A DNA stretch of 64,000 nt from Luidia sarsii (lineage: Eukaryota > Echinodermata > Asteroidea > Paxillosida > Luidiidae), in assembly GCA_949987565.1 (NCBI GenBank), contig OX465102.1, forward strand, positions 11,486,763 through 11,550,762, read 5' to 3'. Shown here in pieces: positions 13,117 to 25,960 of the stretch (its first letter is position 1; the number at the start of each line of letters is the position of its first letter). The notes beneath the pieces were generated by a model. That model saw nothing but the letters and a program-made list of their open reading frames with translations, searched no databases and had not been told where the DNA came from. The position numbers were made by a program, and so were the translations under genes.

Positions 13117-16100
13117 GGACTACAGGGCCTCTTTCGAAAATAAAAAATCAGTGCAGTGACAGAAGATGGACAAAGGAGGAATGCTGGTACAGTAGATCAA
13201 AGGATGAGATCAAATGGAAAGGGTAGCTACTATAGTAGGGAAGGGTTTCCAGGAGGAAAGAGGAAAAAGGTGAACAGATCAGATAGATAAGTGAAGGAGT
13301 TGTACTCACAAGAAGGATTCTTAGTGAAGTTGGTTTTAACTTGGCATTGCCCCGCCCCAATCCAACCCACATCAATCACTCACCCGGGCACCTTCGATGA
13401 GAGAGACAACTTGAGGACATCTCATCCATGTGATGGCCTCAAATGAACCTTTGACCCCATCTCTAGCAACAGCCACTGCCCCTTGGTATTTGCAGTTGTC
13501 CATAATTATTGGAAATGGGACTAGTAGTAGTAAAACATGTACAATGTACATACATTGCATGTACGGTAGATTGATGATGTTATTCGTGTATGTACAATTA
13601 TGGCCCCATGCTTTGCCCTTCTGAGTTCCAAGTCCTGCAATGCAAATGGAATCCTGGCCCAGAGATGGAATGCAATAAAACTGTCTGCTAGACTTGCGCC
13701 AGTCACTGATTTAAAAAGGAGTGATCTGACCTGGGACCAATTTCATAGAGCTGCTTAGGTGCCAACATTTGCTTAAAGGTCTACAGAAATAGGATTTGAA
13801 AAAGAGCTAAAAATTCTCCTTCTGGTAATATTCACAATATAATCAAATATACAGGATTGATTTTTAAAAATTCAGCAGAGGTCTTTCTCAAGTAAAGTTC
13901 CTGCTAGGGTAGAAACATCAGGCCCTCGACATGACTTAGATTGACACTTCGTCAGTAAGTAGGCCTATAGTTGGCAACATTTTTGCGCTATCGTAACAGT
14001 GATTCAATCTACACTACTGGTCTTCTTTGAGCAGATTCCTGCGATAAGATATAAAGCTGCCTTTGCTGATTACCCTATGAAAAGAGACAGCCCACCCCCC
14101 ATCCTCCCTCCCCACCCACCCAATTCTGCTCACAATAAAAGTTGGCTGTCTGAGACCCGAGGTCTTGTAAGTTGTCACCTCAAGGTATTTTTTACATTCT
14201 TTGAAATGTCTGTAGTCATGCGAAAACCTCTGCAGACATCATTTGGCCTTCCTGAGTAATCAACTCTTTGCTTTGATTGGGTCTTCAGTCAGAAGTTGTT
14301 TTTTGTTGTTGATGGTTTTTTTTTGAGGGGGGATCATCGTCATCATCGGTCGGCTGTAGAGCAGGTAACTACAAGCTGTCTCCAACCACTGCGGTCTTGA
14401 GCAGAGTTGACAATATAATTGGGTTGTAGCATCCCTTCATAGTCTACCATTAGTTGTTGTATCTGCAAGTACTGTGTCCTGGGCCTTTCTAGTTTCCTTT
14501 TTTGGAGGGAGGGGGATACTTATCCATAGTGAGTTAACTTGGACATATGTGGTATTTGGGAAGTTCTACATTGTTTCCAGCCAATGCAAAAAGTGGAGTG
14601 CCGGATGTTTTGAGCCCAGCAGAAACTTTCTCAAAGGTCCTTGCAGGATAATGGTCTCAAAGGTTGAATGCCTCTCTGATCATACATGTAGGTAAGATAC
14701 TTTATTTGTGAAGGTCAAAGAATCGCTTCCATTTTCGTAAAAGGTGCTCTTTGTTTCTGGAACTTCAAATTTGGAATGGCCGGAAATTGGGCACTTTTCG
14801 AATGATGGATCGAAACGTCAGTCGTCAGGCCCTCCATATTTTTGAGATTTGCTTTTTGGTCATTAGATAATAATGATAATAATAATACGTAACATTTTGT
14901 AAGGCGCTTAATAAGGCTGTTTCAAGCGCACCATTGTCTGTCTACAAATTACTAACCAGAACTTGAACAGATACCAGAATCTTGAACCAGAACTGTTTCA
15001 ATGCATGTACTGTATACAGTAAAGTCAATACCGGGGGTAAGCAGTTTCATTTTTCCGATACATGATTGTACAGTATATACTTGTACTTCTTTTTTATGCA
15101 GCTAATGAACTCATATTTCTGTCAACAGTCCACCCAATGGGATGTGCCAGACACCCTTTTTTTTTTAACTAGGACGCCCCAAGAACAGGGGAACTGTTGT
15201 GCATTTGACCTTGATAAAATAAACCTGTAGGCTGGGTCATGGCCGACGGATAGTTACAACACATCAACCGAGGGCTTCTCTCTTTTGTGGTCTAATGGAG
15301 CACATGTACCTGTACATACAGAGGCTTTTGACAAAGGAAAACACTGTTGGACAAGGACATATCCCTTGTGTATGGCCCAGAATAAGGCCAAATTGTTTGG
15401 GGCATTTTAGGCCAATCTACAGGGCAGCAAAGCCAAAACAAACCTTGTAGACATGTCAGACTACAGGGACTGAAGCATATCTAAATAGATGTGCCTTCTA
15501 ACTTAGAACTGAGATTTATGTATTGCAGGTAATGTTAGTCAGTGAGCAGTTTGCAGCAGTATTTGTGTTCACTTCGTCTCCTAATGATAGACAGAGCATA
15601 CTTTATCTCTGAATGATAGACAGAGCATATACTTTATCTCAAAGTATCCAGGCCCACTTCTGAAGGACTCACACAACAAAGAGATTTGTAAACAGTGCCA
15701 CTGCAAAACATTCTTTTACGGGACAAATTGGATCTGACCATCCTTCCGCCTTGTGGGAATTTTAGAAGAATTTTTGGCCTGGCCCCTTTAAATGCCAATC
15801 TTCTGCCAATGTTACGACTGGGCCCTAAATGGCTGAACTCTCTATATATTTATAATATAGCTGGATGTTGGGTTCTTGCCCTAAAAAAGGTGACCTCATG
15901 CCTATTTTTAGGGGGACTTTGCCCTTAGTGGCCCAATACAACATTGGGAAGATCGGAAAACATCGTTGTCCACAGATTTCCTTCTAATTTACACTGTGTG
16001 TAGATGGTCATGATAGAATCCTCATGTTGAAATCTTATGGTCTGGGATGCTGTACTTCCCTTAGAAATCTTCACTCAAACATTGACAAATAGTTTATTAC

Positions 16101-19100
16101 TCGCAAGTCATAAACTACCGGTATTTCTTAACTACAGAACGGTGCGAAAACCGTGACGGTTTTTGACCTTTTTCTACTTTCTCAGATCACCAATTTGAGC
16201 TAAAACCTTCGCAGGATTGCTTTTTTGGGATGTTTAATAGTTTAACACACAAACTCTGGCAATCTTTTGACCTTTACCAATGTTGTATTGGGCCTTTAAG
16301 AAAACTGACAAAATTCAAGACATTCAATATGACTTTGACCCCGCAGATGCCTTCAAAATTTGGTCGGAGCCTCAAGGTATCCAGGTCTTGTGTCCGAAGA
16401 GCTCACGTGTGCAGTGTTGCAAAGTGCGGGCTGGTCTTCCCTCCCGATAAGATTAAGACCGCCCAATGCAGCTATATAAATACATAAATCCACACTTGGA
16501 GTTGACACAGCCGGCCCATATAGCCTGGCCTGCATTGCGTTAACTCACAATGCCACAATCAAAATATGCACAGGGCTGGGGACCTAATGAAGTGTAAAAT
16601 CAGACAGGATTTAATCCACCCAGCCCAGACACCTCTGTGGGTTTGTGTGTGTATAATATGTGTTGCTGCCTTGCTTACAGTTTAATATCAGTCCAACACA
16701 AACATATGCACAATTGATATACACTCTTAAATCTCATTTTAAAGTCAACGCTTGAGAAAAATGGAAATCTTTTCCTCAGGTCAGTGCAGGTATTTTTTCC
16801 CCTCTGACATGTGTACAAATCTTTAAAAAAGAAGTCCAACCTGGGTAAATTTTTTCCCCACTTGTTGAGAACTTGTCTGAAAGGACGAAATAATTATTTG
16901 CCGGAAGGTGAACAGTCTTCTCAGTGCTTTTGCAGTGTAAAAGATTTTCATTAGAGAATTTTTACATATTGTTTATGTCCATCCACATGATACAAGTCGA
17001 ACCTTTACTGACCAGCTTATTTGATTGAGTGAGGCATTTCATGCTTAAGCAAATGTTGTTGCTTAAGTGGCTCTACGAATGGCTTGAATTTCGTGCACGT
17101 GCATCGCAATAGGATGGTGTCATTTTAAAATTCACCTTAGCCAGCAAATTGACATTTGATAGAGCCCGCATAGATTTTTTAATAGTATTACGTCATCAGG
17201 ATTCGCATATAGGATATTTTGGATTTTTCATCTGTAGTTGTGCTTCTAGTCTGCTAGCAGATTACAGTCTGTCTTAAAGTTGAAAATTTGCGGGGGCACC
17301 TGGTAAGTCGTCTCTTTCGAGAAGGAGCCACATGCCAAAAGAGCAACATTCCATTTCACAAGAGATGTACCTGGTGTCATGATCACCACAAACTTTCCAC
17401 TTTGTGCTTCCACCATGCAAACTTTCAAATCTTCCATGTATCTACAGTCTGTCTCAAGACCCAGACTCATATGTATCATACCATACCCACCACTAATTCC
17501 ATGCAAAATTTGCACGTAGGAAATTGGCACGCTTAACTTCACAAACTGGATGTCTATTCATACCTTCCATATCTTTCCAATTCCCCCCTTCCCCCTCTGC
17601 TAAAATACACCATGCCACAGAATTGAGGGGTCCTGGATTCCCAGTAAAATGTAAATAATTGCTCACCAAAGTGCGAGAGAAAAAACCTGGGGAGAATTAT
17701 ATGCTTATTTAAGAGTTTAAAAGATTTCCTGATCAAAGTTAATCTTGCGGTCTGAAGGAGAACCCCCTATCTGGTTTGGTGATCATGGCATTGACAAATT
17801 TGCAAGTCCGGTGCTGCAAATTTTCAGATTCAAAAGAATAATTGAGAGTTCGAGACCATGTGTACTTTGCTGTAGTCCCAGGACTTTTTTTTCATTTCTT
17901 GTTTAGAAATTTCTATTATTCTTTGTAAACTGTTTGGATGTTATAACGGCAAATGATTTGCTTCAATTCCTTTACTGGAACTCAATTTTGTTTTTTTACC
18001 CTGATCAAAGAATGACAACGTCATGTCGGCAAGTTAAAAAAAACACTGTGAAAGTCACTTCGCTGCCAAGTTTTACTCAACCGTCATGCAACTTTTTTGG
18101 TGGTTTTGTGAATTGTTCGGCGTGGCAAATGCCATCAGTTGGATTATTTGCATCCATGCGCAGAATAATGGCTCGGTCTGTTCCCCCAGCATCCCTGGGA
18201 TCTTGTGGTCCTAAGGGATTTGTTTGTTTGCTTGTACCTTGCGTAGTTGCTGTTTTTGTTGTAAGTCTGGGCAGTAGCTCCAACTCTAAAAGCCTATGCT
18301 GACTGCTGAGTGCCTGTGATATTGCTCAGTCTTGCTTTGAACGGATCTAACCTCGAGGACTGACGATACATGCAGGTTTAGGAACAGACAGCCATAGCTG
18401 CAGGCAACTGCCAACTTTGTTTCAACTCAGCTTGACTGATGATGAGTGCTGAGGACCTTTTCCATTCCATAACAGTTTTCTGGCGAACGGGCAGAGTACA
18501 CACGGTCTGAACTGTTGAGCTACCGGCTCTTTTCAGAGCCGTGTATGTGACCTACACGTGGTGTCACCGCAAACTTTCCACTTTGTGATTCAACCGAGCA
18601 AGACCTCAAAGTCTTGACAATTTCCTGTGAAGACGGACCCGTTTCAGCGTACTATTTGCTCAGCCTGGTGAGATCCCAGGAAACTGACATCGCCACCCCT
18701 GCTTGGATCGAGGAGCAAGAGCACTAACCCGAGGGTTGTGCAAAGCATGAATCGGAGGTGGGGCTAACTGTAACTTCAAACTTGGAGATTAAAATCACTG
18801 TTAGTGTTATATGATCAGAATGTGGAAACAAGCCAGAGGAAGGTCAGTCAGTGATTCGTTTCTCCCTGGAAAAGTTCAGTAGTTTGAATGCACTGACCTC
18901 ATTCCCTGAAAATTTGTTGTCTGGAGGTGAGAAAGTCAGAGCGCGCTATGTGGAAGGTCAGTGGAGTTTTAGTTTGTCAGGAAATTCCTGGAAAATGCAT
19001 GTTGATGTAAAATGGCCTTTAGACTTGATCATGGCGTGTGGAGATAGGAGCTTTGTTAGTACTGGTACTCCTGTCTGTATTTTTTTTAATCAAGTTTGGA

Positions 19101-20129
19101 CTTCGTTCAGGGGTAAGGCAAGTCAGCCTGCAAGTTCTCATTGATTAGAGATGTCACTTCTTATCAGTGGCAGATTCAGCAAATGCTACTCCCAAAGGAC
19201 ATACCGGGTACTGAGGGTGTAGTTGGCAATTTGTGGTTAAGGAATAGCACAATGGTCCAAGTTGTTCAGTGAAATGTGTAGGGAGGAAATGCTGGGACTA
19301 ATTCTCATTCTGGTAAGTGCCCTTAATTGTAAGACAAATGTTCCATAAGTACTAAGTAAGTAAAACCTAAAAGCATGGGATTATTTATGGAATTAATTTT
19401 AGTTAAACCTGTGTGGGTTTTGTTATGATAAATATTGTTTTGTGGTGGGCTGAAAAACTGAGTCTTTTGTTTGAAACTTGGACAATATATAGTGGTGGCC
19501 AGATTTGGAGCACCCGGCACTCCAACTTCCCAAAGGTCCAGGCAAGAAGTGGTCAGGTACAGGAATAATAAGCTTATAATCTATGTAAAGGTTGGAAGAT
19601 TAGTTAATTATCACACAAAACCTGAACTGAAAAGTTTGTTGAGGGGGGGGGGGGGTCTTTAGAGGGTTTTGGAGATGAACTACCATATTAAAGTGGGGCA
19701 TCTACTGATTTTCCATCCAAAAAGCAACATGGTGCCCTTAATATGTACATGCACAGTACATGTGTCCAGCACAAAACTTTGAGCCTTGCACTAACTTCAA
19801 ACTAAGCTAAAAGTGGAGTCTGAATCGCAATTCAAATCCCACTAATAATCCCACTAATAAAGTTCACACACAAAAAACAGTGGCGATGGAATCGTGATTC
19901 AAATCGCAATCCAAGTACGGTAACAGCGTTTCTTTGGGAAAGTTCAAACTGCCCTCAGGCTCTCTAAATGTTTGAGATTTCCAATTTGCAGATGGTAACA
20001 TTTCGTTTTGCACGTGTACTTCATTTTAAAGCTTTTGCACGTGTACTTCATTTTAAAGAGCTCTTGAAAACTTCAAGGCTGAGTGTTTTAATCCAATTGG
20101 GACTTGAATCATGATTTTTAGTTTGTAAG

Positions 20130-20170
20130 CAAATTTTGGTGCTGATAAGCAGCTCTATGAAATTGGCCCC
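20130..20170. mobile_element. end of a GCTGCTTA...CCAATTTCATAGAGC element
   Basis: GATAAGCAGCTCTATGAAAT then TGGCCCC. Matching ends occur at 13738-13770 (CCAATTTCATAGAGCTGCTT) and a related piece at 17035-17095, so this is another dispersed terminal-inverted-repeat family. Confidence 0.45.
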
Positions 20171-21609
20171 GGAGATCTAACCACCTGAGCTTATCCATCA
20201 GTGCTGGCCAGTTCCCAAAATAGTCAACTATCTTTGCTCTTATTGTATTACGAGCTGTGGCAGATGTTGGCAGTCTGCAAAAGCAAAAGCAGACATGTAC
20301 TGTACTTTCCGATTAGACTCCATTCACAGTATATGGAGGCACAGTCATTCATTGAACAGATAGACCCAGAATCAAAGGAAATGACAGAAACCTGGATGCC
20401 ATGTGAGTTCCTGTCATTCCCAAAATCTTTTTTTTTTCCCATGTGCAATTGTGCATTAACATCCAGTATTAAAGGCCCAATGAAATGAATGACTTGTTTG
20501 TTGTCCCTGTCTGTGTCATTTAAGCATTTTTTTTCTTTTACTGATACTGTAGTTGGCAATTTCAAAATCATGTTGAAGCCAGTTAATGGTATTGAGTGTG
20601 TGTAACATGCAAGTCATTTTAATTTTTTTTTTTTAATTAGAGGGCTCGTCTTTTCAATTAGAACAGAACCTTTCTCAGAGGCTAAGAGCAGTACCTTGTT
20701 TTTGTCTTTTTCAACAAGCAAAGGAAAGGGAAAGATTAACGAAATTCAATTAAGCAAATAAATATTGCTGGACTGGGACTGTATGTAGCCCTTTGCACCA
20801 GACCAGTGCCCATGACTGCCACACCAGGGGGTATTGAATGATATGCCATAATATTCACAACTTGTTCAAAAAGGAAACTCAGGAACAATGAATACCTGTG
20901 AGATAAATCAATGACAGTACGTGATAAGTAAAATCTGGCACAATCGGACGTCACGCTACATATTGTTTTATGGTAGACTGAAAAGAGCCTTTGTTTTCAA
21001 ACATGGACAGTAGTGGTGCCTGGATTTGGAGGGCCCAGCACACAGCCAACGCCACCCAGTGCTCCGAATTTAGAGGTCCCAGGCCAGCACAAAGTGGTTC
21101 ACGGACACAGCACTCTACCACCTGAGCCAACCAGCCCTTGGGTCACATTGCTCAGCTGTATGTTCATGCAACAGGAATTCAATCTTTTTATCCAATTGAA
21201 CAGAACTATATTTTTTCCATTGATAAGTCTTTCAGAGTAATGATCAATCATTGAGCCGGGCCCGCTGGCAGTGTAATGAAACATGCACATGATGCAGAAT
21301 TCAACAATGAGGACTCTTTCAAAAAATGATCTGGTGTGCCGGCACTTGAACTTTTACATGAAAATAGAAAGAGCCTATGAACATGCAACCATCAACCAAC
21401 ATGAACCAACAACAACCAGCAAGGAACCTCTGGCCTTATTGTATGGTACGATTGCATCAAGTCCTTTTCATTGTGTTCTGCTAAATTGCAAACATTCAGT
21501 ATTTTTTTTTTTGGGGGGGGTTGGAAGGCAACATTGAGAAGCAATGGATATTTCTGGGGATCATGTCCAGGTGTTTTTGCTTTCATTTGATACAAACAAT
21601 TCTGAGTAA

Positions 21610-22051
21610 TTTGAGTAATTAATCTCTCTGTCTCTATCTCTATAATCTTCTGTCTTTGTTTCACTGTCTGCCTTTTTGCATCTTTCCCCATCTCTGCCTC
21701 TGTCTATTTCTGCCTCTCTGTTGTTTTCCTATAGCTGCATGTATCTTTCTGTCTCTGCCTCTGCCTCTGCTTCTGCCTCTACCTCTGTGTCTATCTGCCT
21801 CTCTGTTGTTTTCCTATCTCTGCATGTATCTCTGTCTCTGTCTCTGCCTCTGTCTCTGCCTCTGCCTCTGCCTCTGTCTCTGTCGCTGTCTCTGCCTCTG
21901 CCTCTGCCTCTGCCTCTGTCTCTGCCTCTGTCTCTGCCTTTGCCTCTTCCTCTGACTCTACCTCTGTCTCTGTCTCTGTTCTCTGCCTCTGTCTTTCTGT
22001 CTCTTTCCATATCTCTGTCTTTCTCTGTTGCTGTCTCTATCATTGTCTCTG

Positions 22052-22137
<86 letters not shown>

Positions 22138-22141
22138 GCCA
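21610..22141. repeat. TCTCTG/CTGCCT compound repeat with pure (TC)n
   Basis: A degenerate TCTCTGCC hexamer-type array, then an uninterrupted TC run of about 75 bases at 22055-22130. Open frames on both strands here (up to 190 codons) only encode Leu/Ser or Arg/Glu repeats. Confidence 0.95.
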
Positions 22142-23540
22142 CTGGCTTTGTTGCTGTCTCAGTTGCAATGACAGTGATAGCCTGCCCTAGTGCCCTGCCC
22201 AGCACTATGGCAACCTCTTACTGTAAAGGGCGGAAATTGAGTTACTAGTGAAAGTTGTCAAAATATTATGCGAAAAGACTTGCTCACCCTCCCTTGGCCC
22301 CTAAGGGAGACAGAATTCATGAATATTGGCCTCCAGCAAGTCCCCCCCCCCCAATCTCTCTGATCAGTGATTTTGTAACACCAGTCTGCCAGCCAACCAA
22401 CACCCTTTGCCGCATACTCTAGTGCACTCTTAAATGTGGATCTTTCTCCTAGCAGGACCTTTCTTGGAACGCATTTAAAAATAATTTTTGGTCATTTAAG
22501 TCAGTACAGTTGGCAACATTTCTCTCTATTACTCTATAAAGTAGTTATCAATTACCATTGCATTCTGTACAAATCTCAGTCATTGGCCAAGATGTTAATG
22601 ATTTAATGTATATCAAAGTTTGTGTTTGTGTGATCCCCGAGCTGCTGTATCCAGCTTTACAACAATTGGTTGTTTGCATCTGAATGAAAGCAGGGCTGTG
22701 ATCCCTGGAGATATATGGCAGTTAATGGTTGAATTGCTTCTGACTGGCACCCCACCCTGGCAAAGACTAGTTGACTATGTGGAAAGGCCACCATCTAAGG
22801 GCTGGATAGCTACGATGGGAAGAGCACTGGTGGTGTGCAAAACCAGAGGTTTCGGGTTCAAGTCCCAGTCCATTTTTTTTGGCCAATGTCTTTGTTTATA
22901 TTCATATGGTTATGGTTACATTGCTTTTTCCTATTAACATGGAACTCAAATACTAAGTGAATAGTGACATTGAGAGAATATGGAGAAATTGTGATAAGTC
23001 ATTTTTAAATTATTTGTCTAGTGGCATTTGTAATGAGTGGCATATTTGTAATGAGCGACACATGACCCAGACCTTCCTTCCGCACAATATACTAAATATG
23101 CACATTCTTGGGGTGTCACAAGACATTCAACACTGAGTATTTGAGGTGTAGGCTTAGGTTTCATTCTCCTTTCATCAATAGGAGTATCACAGAGAAAAAA
23201 CCAGTGGGTAATTCTGTATGCAATTCAGCAAATTTGTAGGTTTTTTTTTAACCCCCCCCCCTCCAAAGAAGATGACAATCAGCAATGGTGTCATACAAGC
23301 CAATATTTTATCTTACGCTACTTTCTTTTGGCTTCGTGGTTCAATAGAAGTATCACATAGAACCAAAATAGACTACATGTGCATATACTGTAATCCAGAT
23401 AGTTGGTTGTCTTTATAAAATAGAATTTGTAGTATCAGAGAATCATGCAAATATGCTCTGTAACCGGATTACATATTCAGCTGCTCCAAGCTATTATTGG
23501 TGCTAACCTGCCACCAACCATTAACAAACTGACAATTTAA
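22142..23540. other. gene-free stretch with a long repeat element
   Basis: From about 22437 to 22880 one element reads in order: core-repeat piece CCTAGCAGGACCTTTC, GTCAGTACAGTTGGCAACAT, GTGATCCCCGAGCTGC, GGAGATATATGGCAGTTAAT, GGCAAAGACTAGTTGACTA and the tRNA-like head. The rest shows nothing recognisable. Confidence 0.65.
22796..22880 (+). mobile_element. tRNA-like SINE head inside a longer element
   Basis: AAGGGCTGGATAGCTACGAT, GCAAAACCAGAGGTTTCGGG and GGGTTCAAGTCCCAGTCC give A box, anticodon-like arm and B box. The upstream module is shared with 36540-36725. Confidence 0.7.
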
Positions 23541-23700
23541 ATGACTGACTGACTGACCGACTAACAACCAACCACTCAACCTTCCAACAAACCAACCAAT
23601 CAGCCTACTGACTGACCAACCACCCGGCCGATTAACCGGCCAACCTCTCAATCAACCAACCACCCAACCAATCAATCAACCAATCAGCCAATCAGCCTTC
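23541..23700. repeat. degenerate AACC/GACT microsatellite
   Basis: Runs of CCAACCAATCAATCAACC and GACTGACTGACC with interruptions, leading into the TCCC array. Confidence 0.85.
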
Positions 23701-23741
23701 TCTCCCCAAACCCTGGCTTCACATCTCACCCCTCCCACCTT

Positions 23742-24034
23742 CCTCGTCTCCCTCTCTCCCTCCCTCCCCCTCTCCCTCCCTCCCTCCCTCCCTCCCTCCC
23801 TCCCTCCCTCCCCCCTCCCTCCCTCCCTCCCTCCCTCCCTCCCTCCCTCCCTCCCTCCCCCTCCCTCCCTCCCTCCCCCCTCCCTCCCTCCCTCCCTCCC
23901 TCCCTCCCTCCCTCCCTCCCTCCCTCCCTCCCTCCCTCCCTCCCTCCCTCCCTCCCTCCCTCCCTCCCTCCCTCCCTCCCTCCCTCCCTTCTTCCCTCCC
24001 TCCCTTCTTCCCTCCCTCCCTCCCCCTCCCCGGC
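23742..24034. repeat. (TCCC)n microsatellite
   Basis: About 290 bases of CCCT/TCCC tetramers with few interruptions. The minus-strand frames encode only Glu-Gly-Arg repeats and are not genes. Confidence 0.97.
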
Positions 24035-25050
24035 AGAATGGACTGCACCTCATTAGTTATTCACAGCCAGCTGCACCACCGTCCACGGCGCACAGTAATA
24101 CCTAAAGCCTTGCCCCCCCCCCCACCACACACACGCACACACAACACCCATCATGCATCTCATCCCAGGCCGCATCAACCATTGACAGCACACCCTGTCT
24201 AGTGTCTCCTCCTCCTCCTCCTCATCCTCCCCCACTGAAACGAGGACATCGGCTTCTCCGCACCGCCCTTCTGGAAAAGAAAAATCCGCACTTGCACTTT
24301 GACGTTGGAACACGAAGCAGCCATGAGCTTAAGGTGGGTCTGGCAGACGTGCAAATCCTTCTCAAAAATCCATCCATCCTCATATATTGACACTTTGATA
24401 TTTTTGCTTCTGTGTTTTGGGGGCCGGTCTGTGATGTTCCATACCAGCATTTGTCTGTTTTTTAACGCATTCCGTACTGTGCAAATGGGCGTTGGATTTG
24501 CAACCAGTACATTTGCACATGTGCATGCTGATCCCGTTACCATGTGGTTTTCAGGAAATTAAAAATGTTAAGCATTTTTGTCATAATGTAATTTTTCTCT
24601 TAGTGTTTTACATGTACATTCTAGTGTAAACAATCTTGGTTGATAAGAAGAATGAAATTGTTTTAATGACTTTATTTAGAAATTGATATAATTGATATTG
24701 GGGATTGTATGAAATATTCACTGTAGTCCTGATCACATCTTCATGTAAACGAAATTCATCATTTGGAATTACTGTTTAAGTGTCATGATGGTAGATAATT
24801 CCAATTTCTGTTTTTGATAGATTTGGGTTGTTCTAATGGTTGATTACAGTGTGAAGTCACAGCCCTCTGTGTGTGTTCCATACATGGGTTAAATTTTCCT
24901 GAGTTAGTATTGCAATGAGCTGACTTTGTCCAGGGAAAAATGCTTGGTGTACCCGCGGGTAGCCGACATGTACAGTAGGTGGCATTCGCTCATTAGTGTG
25001 TCATGTGGGCCTTTCGTTTCGGCATAGCATAACGGTATATGCACATGTTT
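24035..25050. other. no recognised feature
   Basis: Some CpG-containing sequence to about 24300 with a poly-C/CA run near 24113-24145 and a TCCTCC run near 24207. AT-rich after that. No coding region is supported. Confidence 0.6.
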
Positions 25051-25056
25051 GCATGG

Positions 25057-25335
25057 TTGGTTTGTGCATAAACCTATGGGCCAATAGTTTGTGCATAAAC
25101 CTAGGGGCCAATAATTTGTGCATAAACCTATAAGCCAATAGTTTGTGCATGAACCTATGGGCCATTAGTTTGTGCATGAACCTAGGGGCCTTTAGATTGC
25201 GTATTATACATGCATGAACCCAAAGGCTGTTAATTTGTGCATAATTCTATAAGCATGATCCCATTTTTTATTTTTTGCACAGACTTCTGGCCCATTTGTT
25301 TGTGCATAATTCTGTGGCCCATTTGTACGTAAAAC
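25057..25335. repeat. degenerate 27-bp tandem repeat
   Basis: The unit starts TTTGTGCATAAACCTATGGG. The first copies fall at 25061, 25088 and 25115, exactly 27 bases apart; later copies diverge to GCATGAACC and GCATAATTC forms with uneven spacing. Confidence 0.85.
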
Positions 25336-25960
25336 CTTTATGTACAGTAGGCCTACCTCCAGGATAAAACCATTACTCTTTTATTTCATAAACCGGTAGC
25401 CCATTACTGCGTGCATGTAAGTTATGCGTGTTTCATTTATGCATTAATATATGAAGAGTTTATAATGCATGAATCAACATACATAATTTTATACTCTATG
25501 TAGATCTATAGGTATATCTTGTGCATGATCAAACGGGTGATCTATTTGTGCTTCAATCTGCCGTCAGTTTGTGCAACAGCGTTCACTGAAAAGGGAATTA
25601 TTTTTGTAGGGAACTTGCTGCGGACCTCGTTCAGTACAAGCTGTAGGACACATTTGGCTAAACTCTCAATTTGCAATCCTCGCTATCATTACACATCATT
25701 AACACATCACAAGCCAACCGTTATTGCACATTTTGGTCTTAGCTATCGATCGCTAAGTTAGGCCAGGTTTACTTGTTCAGTGGCAGACCACATTCCTCTG
25801 CCACACCTACCGTCCCTTCCATCTTCCATTAATTCGTCACCCCCTCCAAACCCCCCCCCCCCCGCCTCTCCCACAAAACCCTACCACCACCGGTCCATCC
25901 CCACCGATGCCAAGACCCATGACCCCACTACTGCACCACCTTCCTATCCACCCCCACCGC
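25336..25960. other. no recognised gene; leads into minisatellite
   Basis: AT-rich sequence with a few more TTTGTGCA-type words near 25565, then a poly-C run at about 25850 and proline-rich CCACC sequence before the array. No coding region is supported. Confidence 0.55.

Larger units (their letters stand above)
6917..21600. other. gene-free stretch, dispersed repeats
   Basis: No coding region is supported. Core-repeat copies lie near 8000, 8425, 10390, 13880, 14600, 14810 and 20640; SINE pieces near 7650, 8600, 10276, 20170 and 21095. Foldback or MITE remnants lie at 12480-12900, 12990-13116, 13738-13790, 17035-17095, 17285-17440, 18480-18595, 19800-19930 and 20130-20170. An open frame of 211 codons at 10435-11070 shows no family features. 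Confidence 0.75.

Noticed and set aside
18851..19144. 97-codon plus frame
   Set aside because: No recognised domain or codon bias like the two real genes.
21676..22248. 190-codon Leu/Ser frame
   Set aside because: Translation of a TCTCTG/TC microsatellite.
23676..24053. 125-codon Glu-Gly-Arg frame
   Set aside because: Translation of the TCCC microsatellite in reverse.
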